DNA of 64,000 bases from Cryobacterium sp. MP_M3. Lineage in GTDB: Bacteria > Actinomycetota > Actinomycetes > Actinomycetales > Microbacteriaceae. Within the stretch, counting starts at the first letter, position 1, and each line of letters begins with the position of its first letter. Made by a program: the position numbers and the translations under genes. The notes beneath the pieces are model-generated. The model had not been told where the DNA came from. It saw nothing but the letters and a program-made list of their open reading frames with translations, and searched no databases. The DNA is taken from contig NZ_JADOVI010000006.1 in NCBI RefSeq assembly GCF_015752155.1, positions 167,443 to 231,442 on the forward strand, written 5' to 3'. Shown here in pieces: positions 15,659 through 24,568 of the stretch.

Positions 15659-17125
15659 ATGAGCACCTTCGGCGGACTGAACACCGCGTACACCGGCCTG
15701 ATCGCCGCCCGCAAGGGCCTCGAAGTCGTCGGCCAGAACATCGCCAACGCCAACACCCAGGGCTACACCCGCCAGCGCATCACGACATCGTCCGTCGACG
15801 CGATCAGCCGGGTCGGCCTGATGAGCGCCGGCGTGCAGGCCGGCCAGGGCGTCAACGTCGACGGCGTCGCCCGCCTCGGCAGCGCCCAGCTGGATGCCCA
15901 GGTGCGCTCCTCCGCGGCCGTCGCCGGATACTCCGCCGTTCGTTCCAACGCGCTGACCGCGGTCGAAGCGTCGATGAATGAGCCCGGCAAGAACGGCCTC
16001 TCCGCCCAGCTCGATGAATTCTGGGCGGGCTGGCACGACGTGTCCAACTCCGCCGGCGACGCCGCCCCCGCCGGAGTGCTCCTCGGCCAGGCCGCCGTGG
16101 TCACGACACAGATCGCCCAGGGTTACCAGGCCGTCGCCAACCAGTGGTCGACCACCCGCACCAGCGTCGACGGCATGGTCAGCGAGATCAACAGCACGGC
16201 CACCCAGGTCGCCGCGCTCAACGTGCAGATCCGAAACGCCCAGACCGCCGGCGGCGGCGCCAACGAACTCCTTGACAAGCGCAATACCCTCACCACGACT
16301 CTTGCCGCCCTCACCGGCGGCACCGTCGTCGACCGGGGCGACGGCACCGTCGACGTGCTGGTCGGCGGCAACGCCCTCGTCACGGGCGACTCGGCCCAGA
16401 AGCTCGTGGCCATCGGCGCGAAGTCGATGACCGAAGCCGGCGCAACCCCTCACGTCGAATGGGCGGCCCACCCGGGCAGCGCCGTCGCCGTCGACGGCGG
16501 CGAACTGGCCGGTGCGATCTCCCTGCTCGCCCCCGCCGTAACCTCCGGTGCCGGCGCGGGAACCGGCGGCGCCCTGGCCGAGACCGCCGAGTCGTACAAC
16601 CGGTTCGCCACGGACCTGGCCACCAAGGTCAACCTGATCTACAACAAGGGCACCAACTCGACCCTGCCGGGCGGGGATTTCTTCCGGGTCGCGGCCGGCG
16701 TCCCCGCGGCACTCGGCCTCGGCGTGATCCCGACGAACGCGTCCGAGCTTTCCACCGGCCTCGCCGCGATCGGCGCCCTCGACGGTTCCGTCGCCGACGA
16801 GCTCGCCCAGCTCGGCGCGGGCAAGGCCGTCGCATCCGCCGGTCCGCCTCCCGTCCTCGTGAAATCGCCCTCGACCGACTGGTCGAACTTCGTCACGAGC
16901 CTCGCCGTGACCACGCGCACCGAACTCCAGCACGCCTCGCTCGCCGACATCACGTCGACCGCCGCCGTCGGCGCGCAGCTCTCGAACGCCTCGGTCGACC
17001 TCGACGAGGAGAACGTCAACCTGCTCATGTTTCAGCACGCCTACCAGGGCGCCGCCCGGGTGATGACGGCCGTGGACGAGATGCTGGACACCCTGATCAA
17101 CCGCACCGGACTGGTAGGAAGGTAA
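15659..17125 (+). CDS. flgK: Flagellar hook-associated protein 1 FlgK
   Basis: FlgK is the first junction protein between hook and filament. The 488-residue protein starts S-T-F-G-G-L-N-T-A-Y-T-G-L and carries the rod/hook motif G-Q-N-I-A-N-A-N-T-Q-G-Y-T-R near residues 24-37. It ends with the FlgK-specific N-L-L-M-F-Q-H-A-Y-Q-G-A-A-R-V-M-T. The start at 15659 is preceded by a GAGG site; a longer frame back to 15554 overlaps flgN and is unlikely. Confidence 0.95.
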   Translation: MSTFGGLNTAYTGLIAARKGLEVVGQNIANANTQGYTRQRITTSSVDAISRVGLMSAGVQAGQGVNVDGVARLGSAQLDAQVRSSAAVAGYSAVRSNALTAVEASMNEPGKNGLSAQLDEFWAGWHDVSNSAGDAAPAGVLLGQAAVVTTQIAQGYQAVANQWSTTRTSVDGMVSEINSTATQVAALNVQIRNAQTAGGGANELLDKRNTLTTTLAALTGGTVVDRGDGTVDVLVGGNALVTGDSAQKLVAIGAKSMTEAGATPHVEWAAHPGSAVAVDGGELAGAISLLAPAVTSGAGAGTGGALAETAESYNRFATDLATKVNLIYNKGTNSTLPGGDFFRVAAGVPAALGLGVIPTNASELSTGLAAIGALDGSVADELAQLGAGKAVASAGPPPVLVKSPSTDWSNFVTSLAVTTRTELQHASLADITSTAAVGAQLSNASVDLDEENVNLLMFQHAYQGAARVMTAVDEMLDTLINRTGLVGR

Positions 17126-17128
17126 GCC

Positions 17129-18070
17129 ATGATCTCCCGCGTCACCACCCAGACCCAGATGCGCTCGGCACAGAGCAATCTACAGACCAACCTCGCCCGG
17201 ATGGCCCAGCTGCAGGAGCGGGCATCCTCGCTCAAGGCCATCGAGCGGCCCTCGGACGACCCGTCCAAGGCTGCCGATTCCCTGGCCGTGCGCGCCGACC
17301 AGCGTGCCGTCGCCCAGTACAGCCGCAACGCCGAGAACGGCAACAGCTGGCTGACCACCGCCGACTCCGCCCTCTCGAACAGCACCGACATCTTGAACCA
17401 GGTGCGCGACCTCACCGTGCAGGGCGCCAACGACGGCTCCCTCTCGCAGACCGCGAAGGAGGCGATCGCCGTGCGCCTCGACGGCCTCAAGCAGGACCTG
17501 CTCAGCCAGGCCAACTCGAGCTACCTCGGCCGCACCGTGTTCGCCGGCAACTCGGATGCCGGCGTCGCCTTCACCGTCGACCCGACCACCAAGGTGGCCA
17601 CGTTCAACGGCGCCGCGGGCTCCACCGTCGGGCGCCGGATCGACGCGGACACGACCATCAAGGTCGACGTCGACGGCGGCGAGGTCTTCGGCGTGAACGC
17701 GACGAACGCGACCTCGGTGTTCACGCTCATCGACAACATCAGCGCCGCCCTGCGCGGCACCCCTGGCACGGCCACCACGCCACCCACGCTGCCGTCCAAC
17801 ATCGGTCATTTCCTCACCGATGTGGACGCCCGGATGAAAACCGTGCTCACCGCCCAGGCCGACGTCGGCGTGCGCCAGGGCCAGATCCAGAAGGCCGGCG
17901 ACACCCTAGTGAAGCAGAAAGGCGCCCTCGAGGTGCAGCGCGCCTCGATCGAGGACGTCGACCTCGGCCAGGCGATCCTCGACCTCAAGCTCCAGGAAGT
18001 CACCTACCAGTCGGCCCTCGCTGTGACCGCCAAGGTGCTCCAGCCGACCCTGATGGACTTCCTCCGATGA
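17129..18070 (+). CDS. flgL: Flagellar hook-associated protein 3 FlgL
   Basis: FlgL is the second junction protein. The 313-residue product begins I-S-R-V-T-T-Q-T-Q-M, has the flagellin-like helix I-E-R-P-S-D-D-P-S-K-A-A-D-S-L near residue 40, and ends with I-E-D-V-D-L-G-Q-A-I-L-D-L-K-L-Q-E-V-T-Y-Q. It starts three bases after the flgK stop codon and overlaps fliW as ATGA. Confidence 0.95.
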   Translation: MISRVTTQTQMRSAQSNLQTNLARMAQLQERASSLKAIERPSDDPSKAADSLAVRADQRAVAQYSRNAENGNSWLTTADSALSNSTDILNQVRDLTVQGANDGSLSQTAKEAIAVRLDGLKQDLLSQANSSYLGRTVFAGNSDAGVAFTVDPTTKVATFNGAAGSTVGRRIDADTTIKVDVDGGEVFGVNATNATSVFTLIDNISAALRGTPGTATTPPTLPSNIGHFLTDVDARMKTVLTAQADVGVRQGQIQKAGDTLVKQKGALEVQRASIEDVDLGQAILDLKLQEVTYQSALAVTAKVLQPTLMDFLR

Positions 18071-18480
18071 CTACGAACCGAGCGAGCAAAGCCACGATGA
18101 ACGCCACCCTCACCTTCGTCTCCCCGCCTCCCGGGCTCGCGCCGCTGACCGAGTTCGCGCTGATCGAGATCCCCGGCGCGGCCGGCCTCTTCACGCTGCA
18201 GTCGGCCACCGACCAGCGCACCCGGCTGTTCGTGCTGGATGCCTCGGTCTACCTTCCCGACTACTCCCCCGTGATCAGCGACGACCAGGCCGGCTCGCTC
18301 GAGTTGTCCGACCCGGCCGACGCCCTCGTGCTCGTGGTGACCAACCCGGGCGAGAGCGGCACCACCGTGAACCTGATGGCTCCGATCGTGGTCAACTCGC
18401 TCACCGGACGCTGCGCCCAGATCATCCTCGACGGCCAGGACTGGCCGCTCCGCGCCGAGCTGGGGGCTCGCTCGGCCTAG
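18067..18480 (+). CDS. fliW: Flagellar assembly factor FliW
   Basis: FliW binds flagellin and, in many bacteria, also the RNA-binding protein CsrA, so that flagellin levels control flagellin translation. The 137-residue product has the family's pattern with L-T-E-F-A-L-I-E-I and a C-terminal V-N-L-M-A-P-I-V-V-N block. The ATG overlaps the flgL stop as ATGA; an internal ATG at 18097 is a possible start. No csrA gene follows in this window. Confidence 0.9.
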   Translation: MTTNRASKATMNATLTFVSPPPGLAPLTEFALIEIPGAAGLFTLQSATDQRTRLFVLDASVYLPDYSPVISDDQAGSLELSDPADALVLVVTNPGESGTTVNLMAPIVVNSLTGRCAQIILDGQDWPLRAELGARSA

Positions 18481-18492
18481 GTTGCTCGATCG

Positions 18493-18533
18493 GGTCTCGA
18501 CAGGCTCGACCACTGGCAAGGCTCGACCACCGG
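18493..18533. repeat. CTCGACAGGCTCGACCACC-type repeat after fliW
   Basis: One nearly complete copy with CACTGG at its end, followed by a partial copy, lies just after the fliW stop. It is the same repeat as at 10594 and 23516. Confidence 0.8.
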
Positions 18534-18677
18534 CGCCGCTTCCCTGTGTATAGTCTCAGAGTTTTTCGGGGTCAACCATGGCGTCCGATGCCCATGACGG
18601 GAATACCGTTGCGGGTATAGGACCAGGTGCCGCTGAACGATTCGCCGGGGCAGGTCCTCCAGGTAATGGAGCCGATC

Positions 18678-18845
18678 ATGCACGATTTCGTCAGCATATT
18701 AGCCAGTCTCGACAGTCCGGGGATCTACCTCGGGTGGGGCGCCTTCCAGATCCAGCTGGGCAACCTGATCGTCATCCTCGTGATGATCCTGCTCTTCGTC
18801 CTGGCCCTCTTCCTGCCGTTCCCGAGTGGTCGGAAGCGCAAATGA
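18678..18845 (+). CDS. Small single-span membrane protein of the cytochrome b module
   Basis: The 55-residue product has one hydrophobic helix (about residues 29-46) ending in a positively charged tail, G-R-K-R-K. I chose the ATG at 18678 because a GGAG site sits 6 bases upstream; in-frame ATGs at 18666 and 18627 are alternatives. Its stop overlaps the next gene's ATG, so it is coupled to the cytochrome b gene and is probably a small subunit of the same complex. I do not recognise a named family. Confidence 0.7.
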   Translation: MHDFVSILASLDSPGIYLGWGAFQIQLGNLIVILVMILLFVLALFLPFPSGRKRK

Positions 18846-19555
18846 GCCTCCGCGAGCACCCGGGCACGAACACCGACCCGGGCGCCACCCCCGAGGATGC
18901 CGACTACCACACCTGGACCGGCAAGGCGAGGGGTTGGCTGCTGCGGCGCCTCCCCGCCGACAAGCTCCTCCCCGAGGACCAGCCCAGCTACGTCGCATCC
19001 TGGATCTACGTGTTCGGCATGGGCGCGATCGTCTCCCTCGTCTTCATCCTCGCCTCCGGCGTCATCCTCGGCCTGAACGGCCCGGCCTGGTACCACGTGT
19101 CGGACCTCGGCCACTTCGTGAACAGCGTGCACCTGTGGAGCGTCGAGCTCTTCTTCATGACCATGGTCGTGCACCTCTGGGGCAAATACTGGATGGCCGC
19201 CTGGCGCGGCGGGCGCGCACTGACCTGGATCACCGGGATGGGCGCGTTCCTGGTCTCGATCGTGACCGCGTTCACCGGCTACCTGCTGCAGACGAACTTC
19301 GACTCGCAGTGGATCGCGTTCGAGGGCAAGGATGCGCTGAACGCCGCTGGCATCGGCGCCTGGTTCAACGTGGCCAACCTCGGCCAGATCTTCATGTTCC
19401 ACATCATCCTGCTGCCGCTGGCCGTCGGCGCTGTCGTCGCCCTGCACGTCGTGCTGGTGCGGATGCACGGCGTGGTTCCGCCGCTCGAGGCCGCTGAGAC
19501 CGACGCGCAGCTTCAACGCGGCGCGCAGGGCGACACCGGGGAGGCCGGGCGATGA
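18842..19555 (+). CDS. Cytochrome b6-type membrane protein (cytochrome b N-terminal domain)
   Basis: The 237-residue protein has four hydrophobic helices matching the cytochrome b N-terminal domain. Two pairs of histidines can bind two b hemes: His97/His111 in the second helix and His187/His202 in the fourth. The fourth-helix pair has 14 intervening residues, the spacing of plastid/cyanobacterial b6 rather than bc1 (13). There is no Cys, so the covalent c' heme of b6f is not expected. It overlaps both neighbours by ATGA. No Rieske protein or cytochrome c is adjacent, so the electron partners are unknown. Confidence 0.85.
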   Translation: MSLREHPGTNTDPGATPEDADYHTWTGKARGWLLRRLPADKLLPEDQPSYVASWIYVFGMGAIVSLVFILASGVILGLNGPAWYHVSDLGHFVNSVHLWSVELFFMTMVVHLWGKYWMAAWRGGRALTWITGMGAFLVSIVTAFTGYLLQTNFDSQWIAFEGKDALNAAGIGAWFNVANLGQIFMFHIILLPLAVGAVVALHVVLVRMHGVVPPLEAAETDAQLQRGAQGDTGEAGR

Positions 19556-20505
19556 GCACCACGAACCTGCGCGCATCCCGCGCCGACAAGGACGGCCTGG
19601 CTCGCCGCCCCTGGCGCGGCACCGTGCGCGAATACGACCTGTTCAAGGAACTCACGGTGGCCCTCGTCGTCATGGGCATTATCACCCTCGGCCTGTCCGC
19701 GGTCTTCGGGTCGCCCGACGAGCCGAGCGTCACCCTGAAGTCCTGGGCGATCGCCGCCCCCGCCGACTTCGTCGCCACCGCCACCGCCGAACTCGGCGGC
19801 ACCAGTGAGACCGCCGGCTACGGACCGCCCTATAACAAGACCGCGGATGCGACCCAGACCCTCGGCCCGCTCGACCTGCAGAGCTTCTCCGGGGTTCAGC
19901 TCCCGATCGACACGGCCAACGACCTTGTGATCGACCCGCTCACCACCCTCAACTCGCCGCCGCCCGAACTGGCCGACTGGGTCACCGCGAGCGACGCCCA
20001 GCGCACCACCTGGACCACCGCCTACTCGGATGCCCTCACCAAGGCCACCGACAACGACCCTGCCAACGTGGCGGCCGGCGACTACGGACCGGTGCCGGTG
20101 CTGACGGACTCGCTGCTCACCACGGCGAAGCAGGGCGCGCTCGACGGCGTGCTCACGGCGAAGGACAAGTTCTACAACTTCGACTACACCCGCGGCACGC
20201 TGTTCCTCGGCGACGGGGCGTACTTCGGCGACCTGGCCACCGCCCAGCACCTCACCGGCGACCAGTGGGGCATGATGAACGAGACCGGGAACACGCCGGG
20301 CCAGTCCTGGCTGTGGCTGTTCTCGTTCTGGTACCAGGTGGAGCCGTTCGCCTCCGCCCCGAACGCCGACCTGCTGGTCGTGCTGATGATGCTCGTGCTC
20401 AGCGTGCTGCTGACGCTGGTGCCGTTCATCCCCGGCCTCCGGGACATCCCGCGCTGGATCCCGGTGCACCGGCTGATCTGGCGGGACTACTACCGCAGGC
20501 GCTGA
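19552..20505 (+). CDS. Two-span membrane protein with a large external domain, partner of cytochrome b
   Basis: The 317-residue protein has one transmembrane helix near residues 35-52, an external domain of about 220 residues, and a second helix near 275-295. The external part has a G-Y-G-P-P-Y-N motif near residue 90 and W-G-M-M-N-E-T near 240. The topology suggests subunit IV-like anchoring with an added external domain, but I do not recognise a characterised family. Its ATG overlaps the cytochrome b stop, so the two probably form one complex. Function unknown. Confidence 0.7.
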   Translation: MSTTNLRASRADKDGLARRPWRGTVREYDLFKELTVALVVMGIITLGLSAVFGSPDEPSVTLKSWAIAAPADFVATATAELGGTSETAGYGPPYNKTADATQTLGPLDLQSFSGVQLPIDTANDLVIDPLTTLNSPPPELADWVTASDAQRTTWTTAYSDALTKATDNDPANVAAGDYGPVPVLTDSLLTTAKQGALDGVLTAKDKFYNFDYTRGTLFLGDGAYFGDLATAQHLTGDQWGMMNETGNTPGQSWLWLFSFWYQVEPFASAPNADLLVVLMMLVLSVLLTLVPFIPGLRDIPRWIPVHRLIWRDYYRRR

Positions 20506-20534
20506 CCGGCGCACGCCGCTGCCGCTAGGCTGGT

Positions 20535-20560
20535 CGCTGACACCCTCACCGGTGTCAGCG
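20535..20560. terminator. Perfect 10-bp hairpin after the cytochrome b module
   Basis: The arms CGCTGACACC and GGTGTCAGCG flank a 6-base loop. The hairpin is about 30 bases after the stop of the preceding gene and before the next promoter region. No U run follows. It most likely ends the cytochrome b operon transcript. Confidence 0.75.
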
Positions 20561-20702
20561 ACCTCGCACCGCGACAGCCCCGGCGTGCCGAACACGCCAG
20601 GGCAGAGGACGCACCCCGTCAACGATTCGACCGCCGCCCGCTTGAGGCCGACGGCCGAGTCGTTATCGCCGCGCCCCCGCGCGGCCGTCGAAGAGGTGTG
20701 CC

Positions 20703-22484
20703 ATGGGTGACCCGTCCCGAACGAACGCGATCGAGCAGGGTGTCGTCAAGACCGAGCCGTTCCGGTCGTTCCTCCGCCTGCTCCGGCCCTACCGCGGCCG
20801 GCTCTCGCTCTCCACCCTCGCCTTCCTGGTCAAGGACAGCCCGGCCTGGGTGCTCCCGCCGCTGACCGCGGCGATCATCGACATCGTCGTCGCGCGCGGC
20901 CCCCTGCCCAGCCTGTGGTCGCTGGCTGGGCTGGCGACCGTGCTGCTCACCCTGAACTACCCGTTCCACATGCTCTACGTGCGCGGATCCAGCCGCGCCA
21001 CCCGGTCGATGGCCGTGGATGTGCGCAACGCCCTCACCGAGCGGCTGCAGCGCTTGTCGATCGGGTTCCACAACCGGCAGAGCGCCTCGATCGTGCAGAC
21101 CAAGGTGGTGCGCGACGTCGAGAACCTCGAGCTGATGATGCAGCAGGCGTTCCCGACCGTGCTGTCGACCGTGTTCACCCTCACCGGGGCGATCGTGATC
21201 ACGGCGATCGCGGTGCCCGCGTTCGTGGGCGTCTTCGCGATCACCGTGCCCGTTGCCGCCCTGCTCGTGCGTTACATCCGCACCAGGGCGGGCGCGCGCA
21301 ACGAGAACTTCCGCCTCGAGGTGGAACGGTTCTCGGCCGGCGTCGGCGAGATGGCCGCGCTCATCCCGATCACCCGCGGCCACGGGCTCGAGCTGGTGGC
21401 CTCGAAGCGGGTCGCCGGGCAGGCCCGCAGCGTCAGTGTCGCCGGGCAGGAACTGGACACCCTCAACGGCCGGTTCGGCGCGTTCTCCTGGGTCTCCTAC
21501 CAGGTGCTCGGCGTGGCCTGCCTGGTCGGGGCATCCGCTGCCTCGATCACCCAGTTGATCCCCATCAGCCCGGGCCAGGTGGTGCTGCTCAGCACCTACT
21601 TCACGGTGCTGACCGGGGGAATCGTCAACCTGCTCAACGTCACGCCGGTGGTCTCCCGCGGCCTCGAGTCGATGCGCTCGATCGCGGAGATCATGGAGGA
21701 ACCCGACGTCGAGGTCAACGACGGCCGCGACCTGGTCGCCTCCGTCTCCGGCGCGGTCGAGCTCGACGGGGTCAGCTTCCGATATCTCGGCGGGCGCCCG
21801 GCCCTCACCGACATCTCCCTGTCGATCCGGGCCGGCGAGACCATCGCCCTGGTCGGGCCTTCCGGCTCCGGCAAGTCAACCCTGCTCAACCTCGTGCTCG
21901 GCTTCGTGCGCCCGACCACCGGCCGGGTGCTGCTCGACGGCCACGACATGAGCACGCTGGACATGCGCAGCGTGCGCAGCCACGTCTCGATCGTGCCGCA
22001 GGAGTCCGTGCTCTTCGAAGGCACGATCCGCGACAACGTGGCCTACGGCCTCACCGGGGTAGACGACGAGCGCATCCTCAGCGCCCTGCGCGGCGCGAAC
22101 GCGCTCGACATCCTCGGCCCCGCCGATTCCCAAGGCGGGGCCGGCCTCGACGCCATCGTCGGCACCCGCGGCTCCGGCCTCTCCGGCGGGCAACGGCAGC
22201 GCCTAGCGATCGCCCGCGCCCTCGTGCGCGACCCGCGCATCCTCATCCTCGACGAGCCCACCAGCGCTCTCGACGCCGACTCGGAGGGCAGGGTGAAGGA
22301 TGCCCTCGCCACCCTGTTCCGGGACCGCACCACCCTGATCGCCGCCCACCGGCTCTCGACCATCCGGGAAGCCGACCGCATCGCCTACATCGAGAAGGGC
22401 CGGATCGTCGAGCTCGGCAGCCACGATGAGCTGATGGCCCTCGGCAACCGCTACGCCCGCATCGTCTCCCGCCAGACCACCTGA
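20703..22484 (+). CDS. ABC exporter half-transporter (fused membrane and ATPase domains)
   Basis: The 593-residue protein joins an N-terminal type I exporter membrane domain (about residues 25-315, six helices) with an ATPase domain. The ATPase motifs are Walker A G-P-S-G-S-G-K-S-T near 386, signature L-S-G-G-Q-R-Q-R-L near 490, Walker B I-L-I-L-D-E-P and the H-loop A-A-H-R-L. It should work as a homodimer, or with a partner encoded elsewhere, to export a hydrophobic compound or peptide. The substrate cannot be told. The esterase gene follows after 29 bases, so they may be co-transcribed. Confidence 0.9.
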   Translation: MGDPSRTNAIEQGVVKTEPFRSFLRLLRPYRGRLSLSTLAFLVKDSPAWVLPPLTAAIIDIVVARGPLPSLWSLAGLATVLLTLNYPFHMLYVRGSSRATRSMAVDVRNALTERLQRLSIGFHNRQSASIVQTKVVRDVENLELMMQQAFPTVLSTVFTLTGAIVITAIAVPAFVGVFAITVPVAALLVRYIRTRAGARNENFRLEVERFSAGVGEMAALIPITRGHGLELVASKRVAGQARSVSVAGQELDTLNGRFGAFSWVSYQVLGVACLVGASAASITQLIPISPGQVVLLSTYFTVLTGGIVNLLNVTPVVSRGLESMRSIAEIMEEPDVEVNDGRDLVASVSGAVELDGVSFRYLGGRPALTDISLSIRAGETIALVGPSGSGKSTLLNLVLGFVRPTTGRVLLDGHDMSTLDMRSVRSHVSIVPQESVLFEGTIRDNVAYGLTGVDDERILSALRGANALDILGPADSQGGAGLDAIVGTRGSGLSGGQRQRLAIARALVRDPRILILDEPTSALDADSEGRVKDALATLFRDRTTLIAAHRLSTIREADRIAYIEKGRIVELGSHDELMALGNRYARIVSRQTT

Positions 22485-22513
22485 CCCTGCCCACCCCGTT
22501 GAAAGGCCCCGCA

Positions 22514-23485
22514 ATGCCCCGTTTCGACCTCAGCCTCCCAGAACTCCGGGAGTACCGCCCCCAGGTCGCCGAACCGGCCGACTTCGACGAGTTCTGGCAC
22601 AGCACGCTCGCCGAGGCCCGTCGCTTCCCCACCGAACCCCGGCTGACCCGGCAGGAGTCACCGCTGACCCAGGTCGAGGTCTACGACCTGGTGTTCCCCG
22701 GCTTCGGCGGCCAGCCGGTGCACGCCTGGTACCTGCTCCCGGCCGGCACCACCGGGCGCCTGCCCGCGATGGTCGAGTACAACGGCTACGGCGGCGGGCG
22801 CGGCCTCCCCCACGAGCGCCTGGCCTGGGTCGCCGCGGGCTACGCCTACCTGTTCATGGACACCCGCGGCCAGGGCAGCGTCTGGGGCTCCGGCGGCGAC
22901 ACCCCCGACCCGAACGGCACCGGGCCATCCGTGCCCGGGTTCATGACCCGGGGCATCGAGCGGCCGGAGGACCACTACTACCGCCGGGTGTACACGGATG
23001 CCGTGCGCGCCATCGACGCGATCCGCACCCTGGACAGAGTCGACCCCGCTCTCGTCGCGGTCTGCGGCGGCAGCCAGGGCGGCGGCATCGCCCTGGCCGC
23101 GGCCGGGCTCGCCGACGGGCTCGTCGGCGTGCTGCCGGAGGTGCCGTTCCTCTCCCACTTCGAGCGGGCCGTCGGGATGACCGAGGAGGACCCGTACCAG
23201 GAGATCGTGCGCTACCTCTCGGTGCACCGGGACGCCACGGAGCAGGTCTTCCGCACCCTGTCCTATCTCGACGGGGTGAACTTCGCCGCCCGGGCCACGG
23301 CGCCCGCCCTGTTCTCGGTGGGGCTGCTCGACCCGGTCTGCCCGCCGTCGACGGTGTTCGCCGCGTTCAACCGCTACGCCGGCGACGCAGAGATCGAGGT
23401 GTACCCGTTCAACCAGCACGAGGGCGGTGGCGGGCACCACTGGGTGCGCCAGGCCGCGTGGCTGGGGCGCGTGCTGGCCCGGTGA
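22514..23485 (+). CDS. Acetyl(xylan) esterase / cephalosporin-C deacetylase, CE7 family
   Basis: CE7 enzymes remove acetyl groups from xylo- or other oligosaccharides in the cytoplasm. The 323-residue product has the usual length and the three family motifs: the R-G-Q element in D-T-R-G-Q-G-S, the nucleophile G-G-S-Q-G-G-G near residue 185, and the catalytic H-E in Q-H-E-G-G-G near 300. The ATG at 22514 has a GAAAGG site. Given the mannan operon next door, acetylated manno-oligosaccharides are a plausible substrate; that is inference. Confidence 0.9.
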   Translation: MPRFDLSLPELREYRPQVAEPADFDEFWHSTLAEARRFPTEPRLTRQESPLTQVEVYDLVFPGFGGQPVHAWYLLPAGTTGRLPAMVEYNGYGGGRGLPHERLAWVAAGYAYLFMDTRGQGSVWGSGGDTPDPNGTGPSVPGFMTRGIERPEDHYYRRVYTDAVRAIDAIRTLDRVDPALVAVCGGSQGGGIALAAAGLADGLVGVLPEVPFLSHFERAVGMTEEDPYQEIVRYLSVHRDATEQVFRTLSYLDGVNFAARATAPALFSVGLLDPVCPPSTVFAAFNRYAGDAEIEVYPFNQHEGGGGHHWVRQAAWLGRVLAR

Positions 23486-23515
23486 CCGACCTTGCCGACA
23501 TCACGGCAGGCACGG

Positions 23516-23559
23516 GGTCTCGACAGGCTCGACCACCGGTGATTGAGCTTGTCGAAATC
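23516..23559. terminator. Palindromic repeat pair between convergent genes
   Basis: A copy of the CTCGACAGGCTCGACCACC repeat (23516-23539) is followed at once by a degenerate inverted copy (23538-23559) that ends at the lacI stop codon. Together they can form a long hairpin between the convergent esterase and lacI genes, a likely bidirectional terminator. Confidence 0.7.
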
Positions 23560-24568
23560 AGGTGAGCGGGGGCCGGATCTCGCCTGACCCGCGGTGGATC
23601 AACCGGGTCGGGATCTCGAGCTGCTTGGTGAAGTCGGACGGGTCGGCGAGCCGCTCGAGCGCGAGCCGGGCGGCCGTGCGGCCGAGTTCCATGGTGTCGT
23701 AGCCGACGACGGTGATGCCGAGGGCATCCGCCAGCTCGAAGTCGTCGAAGCCGATGAAGGCAACCGCCGGTTCCCGGTCGCGGAGCACCCGCACCGCCCC
23801 GGCGCTCGCCCGGTTGTTGCCGGCGACGATCGCCGTCGGCGGGTCCGCCCGGTCGAGCAGGTCGCGCACGGCCTGCTCCGCCGAGATGGCCGGGTCGTCG
23901 TCGACCCGCTCCCACCGTGCCGTGTCCGTGACCCCCACCTCCTGCAGCGCCTCTCGGTAGCCCCCCAGCCGCTCGCGCAGCGTGTACATCGCGGACGGGT
24001 TGCTGACGAAGCCGATCTTGCGGTGACCGAGCGCCGTCAACGACCGCACGGCATCCGCCATGCCCTGGCGGTTCGCCAGCACCACCGAGTCGGCGAGCAG
24101 ATTGCGGGCAGGGCGATCGACGCTGATCACGGGCGTGCCCAGCTGCCGTTCGCCGTCGAGGTAGGACTGGTCGTCGGCGACCGGGATGAGCAGCAAAGCG
24201 CGCACCCGCTGGGCGAGCAGCGCGTCGACGACGACCTCCTCGCTCTCGGGGGTGTCGTCGGTGGTCGCCAGCACCATGGTGAGCCCGCTCGCGGCAAGTT
24301 CTCGCTCGATCCCGGCGGCCACGTGGAAGTAGAACGGGTTGGTGAGATCGCCGATCACGAAGGCGACGGTGTTGGAGACCCCGCCGCGGCGGAGGCTCCG
24401 GGCAAGGTTGTTCGGCCGGAAACGCAGCCGCTTGGCCGAGCCGAGCACGCGTTCCCTGGTCTCCGCGCTGACGTTGCCTGCCCCGGCGAACACCCGGGAC
24501 ACGGTCTTCGAGCTCACCCCGGCCAGCCGGGCCACGTCGGCCAGGGTGGCGCGGGACTGGGTGGTCAT
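23558..24568 (-). CDS. LacI-family transcriptional regulator of the mannoside operon
   Basis: The 336-residue protein begins with a LacI helix-turn-helix (A-T-L-A-D-V-A-R-L-A-G-V-S-S-K-T-V-S-R-V-F). A periplasmic-binding-protein-like sensor domain follows, with A-F-V-I-G-D-L-T-N-P-F-Y and A-F-I-G-F-D-D-F-E. I chose the ATG at 24568, with AGGA upstream, since the 46 codons before it lack family similarity. It is divergent from the sugar ABC operon and most likely represses it until a mannoside binds. Confidence 0.9.
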   Translation of the reverse strand: MTTQSRATLADVARLAGVSSKTVSRVFAGAGNVSAETRERVLGSAKRLRFRPNNLARSLRRGGVSNTVAFVIGDLTNPFYFHVAAGIERELAASGLTMVLATTDDTPESEEVVVDALLAQRVRALLLIPVADDQSYLDGERQLGTPVISVDRPARNLLADSVVLANRQGMADAVRSLTALGHRKIGFVSNPSAMYTLRERLGGYREALQEVGVTDTARWERVDDDPAISAEQAVRDLLDRADPPTAIVAGNNRASAGAVRVLRDREPAVAFIGFDDFELADALGITVVGYDTMELGRTAARLALERLADPSDFTKQLEIPTRLIHRGSGEIRPPLT

